NCBI RefSeq assembly: GCF_001705235.1
Contig: NZ_MCGV01000001.1
Span: 4,158,181-4,222,180 of the forward strand
Reading direction: 5' to 3'
Source: Clostridium pasteurianum
Lineage (GTDB): Bacteria; Bacillota; Clostridia; Clostridiales; Clostridiaceae
Length of the DNA stretch: 64,000 bases
Positions 34,506 through 45,000 of the stretch are shown in pieces. A model generated the notes under the pieces. The model searched no databases. It saw nothing but the letters and a program-made list of their open reading frames with translations, and was not told the origin of the DNA. Positions within the stretch are counted from its first letter, which is position 1. Each line of letters opens with the position of its first letter. The position numbers and the translations under genes are program-made.

Positions 34506-35711
34506 TTGGTGGATGTGTTTAGGATACTTGATGAAAATCAAATAAGTGTTTTAGATGAAATAAAGCATATATGCAAAGCCAAAAAAATAAAAGTATATAT
34601 AGTTGGTGGCGCTGTTAGAGATTCAATATTAAATTTGAAAACTAGAGATATTGATTTGTGTATTGAGGAAAATCCCCTGGAGGTTATAAAAGCTTTGAAA
34701 ACTTTGAAAAAGTACGTTTATTATGAAAAGTTTCAAACTTCAACGCTTCATTTTAATAATGGAATAGTTATAGATTTAATAAGGTGCAGGAGTGAAATCT
34801 ACTTAAATGATGGAATGCTTCCAGTTATTAAACCTTCATCTATTGAAGATGATTTATATAGAAGGGACTTTACAATCAATGCTTTAGCCTATGATCTTGC
34901 TAAAGAGAAAATTATAGATTTGCATAATGGGATAAAACATATAAATGAGAAGACTATAAAATCTGTACATAAAAATTCATATAATGAAGATCCTACACGA
35001 ATTTTTAGAGCCATTAGATATGGTATTAGATATGGTTTTAAGATTAAAGAAGAGGATGTAATAAAAAAGCTTATTAGCAATAATATATTTGATTCTATAA
35101 GTTATGATAGGTACGTAAAAGAATTGTATTTAATTTGTTGTGAGAAAAACTGGATCGAAATGTTAAAGACCTGTCATAAGTATGGAATTTTTAATATTGA
35201 TTATGAGAAGCTTGGAAGTAAGAATATACTCTGTAATTGCAGCAAAAATCCCTATATGAATTTTTTAAATTTGATTTACTGCTCTAAAGATAAGAAACTA
35301 AATACTATTATACTTAAAAATTCTTTTTTTAGTAAGGAGCTTATAAATCCAATTAGAGAGTTTGTTTTGAAGAAAAATGAAGTAGAGGTAGGATTATTGC
35401 ATGCAAAAACAAATTATGATATATATAATATACTTAGAGGTATGAGTGATTATGAGCTTATTCTTTTTTCATGGAATGATGATATAAAGTATAAAATATA
35501 CAATTATGTAAATAATATATTGAAATGTAATTTAAAAATAAGTGGCAGCGAAATAAAGAAATTAATTAAAATAGATGGAAAAGTAGTAGGATTGATTAAA
35601 CAATTTATTTTAAGAAAAAACGTAAATATGCTCATGAATTTTGATTTAAGTGATTTCGCAGAGAAAAATATGGGAGAGATTTTATATGACGCTGAATATA
35701 AGCATAGATAA
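34506..35711 (+). CDS. CCA-adding/poly(A) polymerase family nucleotidyltransferase
   Basis: GGAAGGAT points to TTG 34506 (401 residues) better than to ATG 34491. The nucleotidyltransferase head is clear: YIVGGAVRDSILNLKTRDID (about residues 31-50), with the G-G-x-V-R-D and two-Asp metal motif. DLYRRDFTINALAYD follows (about 120-134), then EDPTRIFRAIRYGIRYGF. The C-terminal half is divergent and helical. Class II enzymes of this fold either add CCA to tRNA 3' ends or polyadenylate RNA. Sequence alone does not separate the two here, although clostridial members are usually CCA-adding. The last codons overlap the scpA start by 26 bases. Confidence 0.88.
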   Translation: MVDVFRILDENQISVLDEIKHICKAKKIKVYIVGGAVRDSILNLKTRDIDLCIEENPLEVIKALKTLKKYVYYEKFQTSTLHFNNGIVIDLIRCRSEIYLNDGMLPVIKPSSIEDDLYRRDFTINALAYDLAKEKIIDLHNGIKHINEKTIKSVHKNSYNEDPTRIFRAIRYGIRYGFKIKEEDVIKKLISNNIFDSISYDRYVKELYLICCEKNWIEMLKTCHKYGIFNIDYEKLGSKNILCNCSKNPYMNFLNLIYCSKDKKLNTIILKNSFFSKELINPIREFVLKKNEVEVGLLHAKTNYDIYNILRGMSDYELILFSWNDDIKYKIYNYVNNILKCNLKISGSEIKKLIKIDGKVVGLIKQFILRKNVNMLMNFDLSDFAEKNMGEILYDAEYKHR

Positions 35712-36441
35712 TTTTGAGGGACCTTTTGACCTTCTTCTTCATCTTATAAAAAAGAATAAAATGAATATTTACGAAATAAAAATATTTGATATAACCAATC
35801 AATATATACAGTATTTAAATGAGATGAAGGAAATGGATCTTGAGGTAACCTCTGAATTTATAGTTATGGCGGCTACTTTAATAGAAATAAAATCGAAATA
35901 TCTTTTACCTAAAAACAAAGAAGATGAGGAAGAAGATGAAGAAAAGGATCCTACACAGGAACTCGTTTCTAAATTAGTAGAGTATAAAAAGTTTAAATTA
36001 GCAGCTGAGTTTTTAAAAGAACGTGAAAAAGATTATGGAGAGGTATTTTCCAAAAAACCGGAAATAATTGACGACAATTTAGAAGGGGAATTTGATAAAG
36101 ATATTCTTAAGGGAAAAACTCTTCTTGATATGTACAAGTTATTTGAAAAGTTAATGGAGATGTATACAAGTAAGCTGAATATAGGTGATAATCTTTCAGA
36201 TAAAATATCGCCCGATACTTATAAAATTGAAGATAAGATGGATCAAATAAGTGAAAGTGTAAAATTAAAAAAAGAAGTGTATTTCTCCAGCTTAGTTAAA
36301 GAGTGTTCTAGTAAAATTGAAATAGTAGTTACTTTTTTGGCACTTTTAGAATTAATAAAACTTAAGGATGTAAAAGCATACCAGAAAAATAATTTTAAAG
36401 ATATATATATAGAAGGGATGAAAGTACTTGAGCAAAATTAA
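35686..36441 (+). CDS. scpA: Segregation and condensation protein A
   Basis: GGGAGAG before ATG 35686 gives 251 residues. The longer upstream frame from 35650 is inside the previous gene. The kleisin N-terminal signature is present: [20 protein letters not shown], then [17 protein letters not shown] and [13 protein letters not shown]. An acidic stretch (about 84-96) follows, then a winged-helix C terminus ([20 protein letters not shown]). ScpA bridges the SMC heads and, with ScpB, compacts and segregates the chromosome. It overlaps both neighbours, and translation of scpAB is coupled. Confidence 0.95.
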   Translation: MTLNISIDNFEGPFDLLLHLIKKNKMNIYEIKIFDITNQYIQYLNEMKEMDLEVTSEFIVMAATLIEIKSKYLLPKNKEDEEEDEEKDPTQELVSKLVEYKKFKLAAEFLKEREKDYGEVFSKKPEIIDDNLEGEFDKDILKGKTLLDMYKLFEKLMEMYTSKLNIGDNLSDKISPDTYKIEDKMDQISESVKLKKEVYFSSLVKECSSKIEIVVTFLALLELIKLKDVKAYQKNNFKDIYIEGMKVLEQN

Positions 36442-37045
36442 AGAAAAGCAGATGGAGATGAATGAAACTTCAAAGGAAGTCTTTTATGAATCTATAATTG
36501 AATCTCTTTTGTTTGTAAGTGGGGAGCCGCTTAAATTAAAGCAAATAGCTTCTATAATTGAGTGCAGTACAAGAAAGACACTTAATATAATAAATGATAT
36601 GATAGTTAAGTATAACGATGATTCAAGAGGTATAAAATTAATAAACGTAAATGATTCGTATCAGCTTGTTACTAAAAATGAAAATAGTGAATATGTACGA
36701 AAATTATTAAAGACAAATACAAGACAGGCACTTTCTCAAGCAGCTCTTGAAGCTCTTGCAATTATTGCATATAAACAACCTATAACGAGAATAGATGTAG
36801 ACGAAATAAGAGGAGTTAAAAGCGATAGAGCTATTTTAACACTTCAAGAAAAGAAGCTTATAAAAGAATGCGGAAGGTTAGATGTACCAGGAAGACCTAT
36901 ATTATATGAAACTACAGATGAATTTTTGAAAAGCTTTAATATGGAGAATATAGAAGACCTGCCGTCTATGGAAAAATTTTTAAAAGACATAGATGAAACG
37001 GAGATCAAAGAGGAAGTAGAAAAGGATTCTGCTGAGGAAAATTAG
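36428..37045 (+). CDS. scpB: Segregation and condensation protein B
   Basis: This 205-residue protein starts at TTG 36428, with AAGGGATG eight bases upstream and inside scpA. ScpB has two winged-helix domains. The first shows [20 protein letters not shown], and the second [20 protein letters not shown] followed by [20 protein letters not shown] and [16 protein letters not shown]. The acidic tail is not conserved. It dimerises and binds the ScpA middle region. A terminator follows. Confidence 0.95.
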   Translation: MSKIKEKQMEMNETSKEVFYESIIESLLFVSGEPLKLKQIASIIECSTRKTLNIINDMIVKYNDDSRGIKLINVNDSYQLVTKNENSEYVRKLLKTNTRQALSQAALEALAIIAYKQPITRIDVDEIRGVKSDRAILTLQEKKLIKECGRLDVPGRPILYETTDEFLKSFNMENIEDLPSMEKFLKDIDETEIKEEVEKDSAEEN

Positions 37046-37069
37046 AAAAAGTTAATTATATCAATAAAA

Positions 37070-37099
37070 GCGGTTATGTTTTTGCATAGCCGTTTTTAT
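37070..37099 (+). terminator. Terminator after scpB
   Basis: GCGGTTATG (37070-37078) pairs with CATAGCCGT (37085-37093) with two G-T pairs, followed by TTTT. It ends the scpAB transcript. Confidence 0.75.
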
Positions 37100-37202
37100 T
37101 TGCATAAAATTGATAGGAAATAATAGTGATTTAGGTAGTTTAAGTTGAAACACTAAAGAATTAAAAAACACTTGATAAAATTATAAGAAATATATAATTT
37201 TG

Positions 37203-37232
37203 TGCAACATTTTTTTAGGTTAAGTTGTATTA
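37203..37232 (+). promoter_or_regulatory. ECF-type promoter candidate upstream of the sigma factor operon
   Basis: TGCAAC (37203-37208), 18 bases (T-rich at first), then GTATTA (37227-37232). The same motif with the same 18-base gap is found before the NRPS gene (39035-39064). TGCAAC is like the -35 boxes of SigV-type ECF promoters. If used, the sigma gene has a leader of about 280 bases. That leader (37240-37516) contains nothing else that I recognise. Confidence 0.5.
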
Positions 37233-37516
37233 TATTTAGAAAATTTTATAGGATAATTTAATAATGTTGAAGAAGTTCAAAATGTACTTGAACTTAAAGT
37301 TTAAATATTTAAAGAAATGTAGATGGTCAAAGCATTAAGTTAAGTAGAAATGATAAGCTTGTAAATTATGCAGCCTGAAAAATAAATAGTATGTTGTATT
37401 TAGTTTCAGTGGAAAAAAACGGAGTTTGAATAAATTAAAGGTACTTATTAATAATTAAAAAATTCAATATAAATCATTTAGGGACTTTATAGTGTTTTGT
37501 ACTGCAGGACGGAAGG

Positions 37517-38020
37517 ATGAGTTTTATAATGAATGAGATTTCATTAAGTACAAATGAAATTATCTCACAGGATTTGGATCATTATGGGAATATGTTATTG
37601 AGACTTGCATATTCATATATGAAAAATATTTATGATGCAGAGGATGTAGTACAAGAGGTTTTTATCCAATTGCTTAAAAATATACAAATATTTGAAAATA
37701 ATAATCATAAAAAAAGTTGGCTTATTTGCGTTGCAAGAAATATTTGCAAAAACAAATTAAAATCTGCGTGGTTTAAAAAGCATGTGGAATTAACTGAAAT
37801 TCCATATTACGATGAATATAAAGATAATAATGTTCTTAATAAAGTCATGGAGCTTCCACTAAAATACAGGGAAATTATTTATTTATATTATTATGAGGAT
37901 TACACTACGGTAGAAATTGCAGCTATAGTACATAAAAAAAATTCAACAGTACGTTCATTGCTTAGTAGAGCAAGAAAGATATTAAAGAAGAAGTTAAGGG
38001 AGGAGTATGATTTTGAGTAA
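37517..38020 (+). CDS. ECF-type RNA polymerase sigma factor
   Basis: This protein has 167 residues from ATG 37517, or 163 from ATG 37529. GGAAGG abuts the first and lies twelve bases from the second. Region 2 is seen in LLRLAYSYMKNIYDAEDVVQ followed by EVFIQLLKN and KKSWLICVARNICKNKLKS. Region 4 is ELPLKYREIIYLYYYEDYTT followed by VEIAAIVHKKNSTVRSLLSR. There is no region 1 or 3, so it is a group IV sigma. The next gene overlaps by 14 bases and encodes a membrane protein with the layout of an anti-sigma factor. Expected control is autoregulation plus release from the anti-sigma by an envelope signal. Confidence 0.92.
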   Translation: MSFIMNEISLSTNEIISQDLDHYGNMLLRLAYSYMKNIYDAEDVVQEVFIQLLKNIQIFENNNHKKSWLICVARNICKNKLKSAWFKKHVELTEIPYYDEYKDNNVLNKVMELPLKYREIIYLYYYEDYTTVEIAAIVHKKNSTVRSLLSRARKILKKKLREEYDFE

Positions 38021-38987
38021 TAATTATAAAAGAGCATTGGATAAGATTAGTATAAATGAAGATATGAAAAAGAGAATACTCCACAATGTGTTAAGTGCAA
38101 ATTTACAAATTAAAAATACAAATTCACAAATAAAAAATCATAAAGTACTTACAAGAAATATACTAATTATTGCTGTAAGTTTTTTTACACTAGCGTTAAG
38201 TTTAAATGTTGTAAATAATAATCTTAAATTATTTAAACATAATAGGCATAGTTTAAAGCAGAAATATGTACATAATACAAATAAAAATTCACAAAATAGG
38301 CAATCAGGTAAATCATATAATAATTACAAAAGATATAGTATAGAAAATAAAAATAGCCAAAGTTATGATATGTCTAAAAGGCAAAAAGATGCAAATAAAT
38401 ATGTTAGTGATAATAAAAATTATAAGAAAAGTGATCCTTTAAAGTATAAGGAAAATAGCATTTCAGATAATAAGAGTGATGACAATAGTAATATCAATAA
38501 TAGAGTAAATAATAATAACAAAAATGTTAAAGCAAATAAGGAAGAAAATAATAATAAAGAAAATGATAAACAAGGCAAGTTTCCCTCAGTTGCTTGTGGA
38601 AACCAGATAAAAGAGTACAAAACTCTGGAAGAAGCTGAAAGGGAGGTAAACTTAAACATAAATTATATAAAAGAAATACCTGATGGATTTGATTTAAATA
38701 AAATATATGTTATAGAAGATAACATGATTGAAGTAGAATATATCAATGGTAAAGATACAATTAATTTTAGAGCAGGGAAAGATATTGGAAATACAGGAGA
38801 TGTTTCTAATACATCTGGAGTTGAAAATGTATGTAAAATAAATAAAATTAGCGTAAACCTAGAAGAGAGCAAAAATAAAATAGTTAATTCAGCAACATGG
38901 AAAAATGGAGAGCTATCATATTCTATTTCATTTAAAAATGGTATTGATGAAAAAATAGTTATTAGTATGATAAAGAGCAGCTTATAA
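38007..38987 (+). CDS. Probable anti-sigma factor with extracellular DUF4367-like domain
   Basis: This protein has 326 residues from ATG 38007, or 324 from TTG 38013; GGGAGGAG favours either. A short cytoplasmic part (1-47) should bind the sigma factor. One membrane span (about 48-67) follows, then an Asn/Lys/Ser-rich linker (about 75-190) and a C-terminal domain (about 200-326) with YKTLEEAEREVNLNINYIKE and later EVEYINGKDTINFRAGKD. The latter resembles the DUF4367 sensor domains of clostridial anti-sigma proteins. The 14-base overlap with the sigma gene ensures balanced synthesis. The long disordered linker could be a protease target for signal transmission. Confidence 0.78.
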   Translation: MILSNNYKRALDKISINEDMKKRILHNVLSANLQIKNTNSQIKNHKVLTRNILIIAVSFFTLALSLNVVNNNLKLFKHNRHSLKQKYVHNTNKNSQNRQSGKSYNNYKRYSIENKNSQSYDMSKRQKDANKYVSDNKNYKKSDPLKYKENSISDNKSDDNSNINNRVNNNNKNVKANKEENNNKENDKQGKFPSVACGNQIKEYKTLEEAEREVNLNINYIKEIPDGFDLNKIYVIEDNMIEVEYINGKDTINFRAGKDIGNTGDVSNTSGVENVCKINKISVNLEESKNKIVNSATWKNGELSYSISFKNGIDEKIVISMIKSSL

Positions 38988-39034
38988 TCTAATATGTTAA
39001 TAAAATTTAAAAATTACATTTAAAAGAAAAATGT

Positions 39035-39064
39035 TGCAACTATATTTTTATTTAAAGTGTAGTA
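39035..39064 (+). promoter_or_regulatory. ECF-type promoter candidate for the NRPS gene
   Basis: TGCAAC (39035-39040), 18 bases, then GTAGTA (39059-39064), 33 bases before the NRPS ATG. It matches the motif upstream of the sigma operon in both boxes and in spacing. GGGGG in TTAGGGGGTATTTTTATG is the ribosome binding site. Confidence 0.6.
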
Positions 39065-39097
39065 TATATGTAAACTAACATATTAGGGGGTATTTTT

Positions 39098-42000
39098 ATG
39101 AATAGCATTAATAAAAAGTTTGAAATAACACATCCACAAAAGAGAATTTGGTACAATGAAATATTGTTTCCAGGTACATCAATGCATAATATTGTGTCTA
39201 AAATTTATATTGGCGGCAACCTAGATATTCATTTATTAGAAAAGACAATAAATTTAATTATTAAAAAAAATGATTCCTTTAGATTGAAGTTTTATGAGGA
39301 AGATGGAAAGTTATATGAATATGTAGAAGAATATAAATTTATTAACGTACCTTTTTTAGATTTTACAATGTACAAGAATAATGCTGAAAAGCAGCTTGAT
39401 GAATTTTGTATAAATGAAGGTAGAAAAACTTTATATAGGCAAAATGAATTGCTATTTAAGTTTTTTATTTATAAAATTAATGATGAAAATATGGGAATAT
39501 GCTTTTTTATACATCATCTTATTTTTGATGGTATGTCTTGTAATTTATTAATCAAACAATTTTGTAATATATATAACCAGCTATGCAGTAATAAAGTTGT
39601 AAATTCTAATGTTGAAAATTCATATATAGATTTCATATATGATGAAAATAAATATTTAAGTTCTAAAGAATTTAAAGAAAATAAGCAATTCTGGAATGAA
39701 AAATTCTCAAATTTAAATGAAAATTCTTTATATGTAAATCCTAAAAGTACAAAGTCTAGAATAAAATCGTTTACTTTAAGTCAAAATATGCAAAAGGGAC
39801 TTGAAAAATTTTTAAATGATAAAAACATATCTTTAAACAAATTCTTTATTTCTATTTCAAGTATATATATGAGTAGAATATTAAATGATAACGATATAAC
39901 ACTAGCTGTTGCTTGTTTTAATAGGGATAGTGAACGCCAAAAAAATACTATAGGTATGTTTACAGGAACCATGCCTTTAAGAATAAATATAAAAGATAAT
40001 ATTACTTTTAATGAATTTTTGGATTATTTAAATATGGAGCTTAAAAGCTGCTACCATAATCAGAAATATCCATATGATTTATTAGTCCAGGATTTAGAGT
40101 TAAAGAGAAAGGGATTTGATTCCTTATTTAAATTTTGTGTAAATTATTATGTACTTGATAGCTATAATTTAGAAGCATCTAACAATATGTATACTTATAA
40201 TGAAATACTTGCTCAAGAGCATGCAAATATTCCACTACATATTTTTATTAAAAAATTAAAAAGAAAGGAAAATATTCAATTAGAAATTCATTATAGAATA
40301 GAGGATTATACTGAACAGCAAATAACTCAAATGCTTAAAGGTATGGAGGTTATTGCGATACAGATTATTAATAATCCTAATATGAAAATCTCTCAGATAC
40401 AGGTGGTTTCTGAAGAAGAAAAAAACATTATTTTAAATAAATTTAACAATACAAAAAGAGAATATGCGGAGAATAAAACGGTAAAAGAACTATTTGAAGA
40501 TATAGCTAAAAGATTTCAAAATAGAACTGCTGTTGTATCGAATGGTGAATATTTAACTTACAAAGAATTAAATGAAAGGGCAAATCAGCTTGGTAGGACA
40601 CTTATAAAAAATGGTGTAGTCAAAGAAGATATAATTCCAATATTGTGTGATAGAAGTGTGGATACAATAGTTGGCATGCTGGCAATTATAAAAAGTGGAG
40701 CAGCATATTTGCCAATAGATGAAGATTACCCTGAGGCAAGAATAAATTATATGATTAAAGATAGCCGAAGTAAACTGCTTTTAATTAAAAAACATCAGTT
40801 AAAGAAGATTAATTTAGAAAGAACAAGTGTACAGTTAATAGATTTAAAAAGTGCTGATATATTTAAGGAAAGCAAAGAAAACCTTAAAAATATTAATACA
40901 CCAAAGGATTTAGTATATGTAATTTATACTTCAGGCTCGACTGGAAATCCTAAAGGTGTATGCGTTGAAAATAAAAATTTAGTGAAACTTGTTAATAATC
41001 CTGATTGTATTGAAATTAATGAAAATGATAGAGTTCTTCAATCCGGTTCTTTATCCTTTGATGCTTCAGTATTTCAAATATGGATTGCACTGCTTAATGG
41101 AGCAGCACTTCATTTGGAAAATAAACTTTTAACAATTAGTGATATTGAATTAGAAAATTACATTAGTCATAATAAAATTACAGTAATGCTTATGCCAACT
41201 CCTCTATTTAATCAATATTGTGATATCAATATAGGAATATTTAAAAATCTAAAATATTTGATGGCAGGTGGAGATGTTTTATCAAGCAAGAAGGTAAGTA
41301 GAATAAAAAAAACATATAAAAATTTAAAGATTATGAATATATATGGACCAACAGAAAATACAGTAGTTTCGACGGCATATGAAGTTAAGGAGGACTGGGA
41401 TGAAAATAGATCAGTACCTATAGGAGTTCCGATATCTAATTCAACAGCTTATATAATGGATAAGAATAACAATTTGCTTCCAATAGGTGTAGCTGGAGAG
41501 CTGTGTGTAGGTGGAGATGGGATTTCAAGAGGATATCTAAATAGAAAAGATCTTACAAAAGAAAAATTCATAGAAAATCCTTATGTAAAAGGAGAAAAAA
41601 TATATAAAACCGGTGATTTTGCAAAATGGCTTCCAGATGGGAACATACATTTTATAGGTAGAATGGACTATCAAGTAAAAATTAATGGTTTTAGAATAGA
41701 GCTTCAAGAAATAGAAGCAAAATTATTAAAGTATTCAAAACTAAAAGAAGCAGTTGTTGCGGCCCAAAAGGATAAAGATGGAAATAAGTATTTATGCGCA
41801 TATGTTGTAAGCAAGGAAAAAGTATCTTCAAAAGAAATAAGGGATTTTTTAAAGAAAGAAATTCCAGGTCATATGATTCCCTCACACATAATGCAGCTTG
41901 AAAGTATGCCTGTTAACTCTAATGGTAAGGTTGATAGAAAAGCACTTCCTATACCTGATTTATCAGCACAAAGTGATGCTGAGTTTATAGAACCTAGAAA

Positions 42001-45000
42001 TGAGATGGAACAAAAACTTGAGAATATTTGGTGCAAGGTACTTAATATAAAAAAAGTATCTGTAAAAGATAATTTCTTTGAACTAGGAGGGAACTCATTA
42101 ACAGCTATAAGATTAGTTTCTAAAATTCATAAAGAATTAAAATATAAAATTGTTGTTACAGATATATTTAATAAGCCTTCAATAGAAGAGTTAGCAGAAT
42201 ACTTAAAAGGTAACATTTCAGATGGAATAGCAGGTTTTAAACAAATTAAAAAAGCTAATAAAGCAGATTATTATGAGGCATCACCGGTACAAAAAAGGTT
42301 ATATGCTGTAAACCAAACTAATGTAAACAGCACAAATTATAATATACCTCTAGTGTATGTTATAAAGGGTAACTTTGATAGGTATCGTTTTGAGAAATCA
42401 ATCTGTAAGTTAATAAATAGACATGAAGCTTTAAGAACAAGTTTTCATGTAATTGATGGAGATATATTTCAAAAGATACATGCAGTAGCAGACTTTAAAA
42501 CTAAATATATATATGCTGGTATGAAATTCGATAAAAATAAATTTCAAGCTAAAAAGTTTATAAAACCATTTGATTTAAGTAAAAGTCCACTTATTAGAGC
42601 TTTCATTATTGAATTTTTAGATGCCTTCGTATTAATAATTGATATGCATCATATAATTTCTGATGGTGTTTCTGTAGGAATAATAATGAAAGAATTATCA
42701 GAATTATATAATGAAGAAAAACTTAATGAATTAAGAATTCAATATAAAGATTATTCGAACTGGGTAAATAATATGTATGAGAAGAATTTGCTAAAAGAAC
42801 AAGAAAATTATTGGCTTAACGAATTTAAAGGAAAACCTTTTGAAATGAATGTTTGCTTAAATGGAAAAAAAGTTTTGAACAAAGATTTTAAAGGAAATAC
42901 CATAAAATTCAAAATAGATAAAAAGCTTACTTCTAAAATAAATAAAACTTTGAATAATTTAGGCATAACAAAATTTATGTTCTATATATCAGCATATTAT
43001 GTATTATTATACAAATATACCGGCCAAGAAGATTTAATTATAGGGACACCAGTATCAGGAAGAACCAATGAAGATATTAAGGATACAGTTGGTATGTTTG
43101 TAAATATGCTTCCACTAAGGAGCAATATAAGTGGAAATATGAGTTTTAAGGAGGTTTTGAGTGAGGTAAAATCTAACTCACTGAATGCATTTGAAAATCA
43201 AGAGTATGACCTTAAGAACTTAATTGAGAAATTAAACATAAATGATACATCATTGTTTAATATTACTTTTTCATTTCAAAATTTAAATATTGATAATTTA
43301 AGTTTTAAAGATACAGAAATATCTATGTATAATTTAAAAAGTGAGACAGCAAAATTTGATGTTTCTATGATACTTAAAGAAAATAAGGAATATACTTTTG
43401 GTGAATTGGAGTACAAAAAGTCGGTATATAGTAAGAAGTTCATGGAAAACTTTGCTAATCATTATATTAATATTTTATCAGAGGTAACTAAAGATTTTAG
43501 TTGTTCTATTAGTGAAATTGATATTTTATCTAAAAGAGAGAAAAGCATTATATTAAATAATTTTAACAATACAAAAAGAGAATATGCAGAGAATATAACA
43601 ATAAAAGAATTATTTGAAGAAATAGCTGAAAGGTTTAAAGATAAAACTGCCCTTGTATCAAATGGAGAACGTTTAACTTATAAAGAATTAAATGAAAGAG
43701 CAAATCAGCTTGGCAATATATTAGTAAAAAAAGGTGTAGTTAAAGAAGATATTATTCCAATATTGTGTGATAGAAGCGTGGATACAATAATTGCTATGCT
43801 TGCAATTATAAAAAGTGGAGCAGCATATTTACCAATAGATGAAGAATACCCTGAAACAAGAATAAATTATATGATTAAAGATAGCCGCAGTAAACTACTT
43901 TTAATTAAAAAACATCAGTTAGAAAAGATTAATTTAGAAAAAATAAATGTACAATTAATAGATTTAAAAAGTGAGGAGATATTTAAGGGGAGCAAAGAAA
44001 ACCTTGAAAATATCAATACACCGAGGGATTTAGTATATGTAATTTATACCTCAGGTTCAACTGGAAACCCTAAAGGTGTATGTGTTGAGAACAGAAATTT
44101 AGTAAAGCTTGTTAATAATCCTGATTATATTGAAATTAAGGAAAATGATAAGGTTCTTCAATGTGGTTCTTTATCATTTGATACTTCAGTATTTCAAATT
44201 TGGGTCGCACTGCTTAACGGAGCAGCACTGCATTTGGAGAATAAAGTTTTAACGATTAGTGATATTGAATTAGAGAATTACATTAATCATAATAAAATAA
44301 CAATAATGGTTATGCCAACTCCACTATTTAATCAATATTGTGACAATAACGTAGAAATATTTAAAAATCTAAGATATTTGATGGTAGGTGGGGATGTACT
44401 GTCAAGTAAAAAGGTAAGCAAAATAAAGAGAATATATAAAAATTTAAAGCTTGTAAATGGATATGGACCAACAGAAAACACAGTAATTTCAACGGTATAT
44501 GAAATTAAGGAAGATTGGGATGAAAATAAAGTAGTACCTATAGGAGTTCCGATATCTAATTCAACAGCTTATATAATGGACAAGAATAACAATTTACTTC
44601 CAATAGGCGTGCCGGGAGAACTATGTGTAGGCGGAGATGGAATTTCGAGAGGATATCTAAATAGAGAAGACCTTACAAAAGAAAAATTCATAGAAAATCC
44701 TTATGTAAAAGGAGAAAAAATATACAAAACAGGTGACTTTGCAAAATGGCTCCCAGATGGCAATATATACTTTATGGGAAGAATTGATTATCAAGTGAAA
44801 ATTAATGGCTTTAGAATAGAGCTTCAAGAAATAGAAAATAATTTATTAAGAATAGAGGGGATAAATGCAGCGGTAGTATTAGAGAAATGTGAAAATGAGA
44901 ATAATTACTTATGTGCTTATTACCTTGGAGAAAAAGAATATAGTGTAGGTGAACTAAGAAAAGAATTAAAGAACTTTCTTCCAGAGTATATGCTGCCATC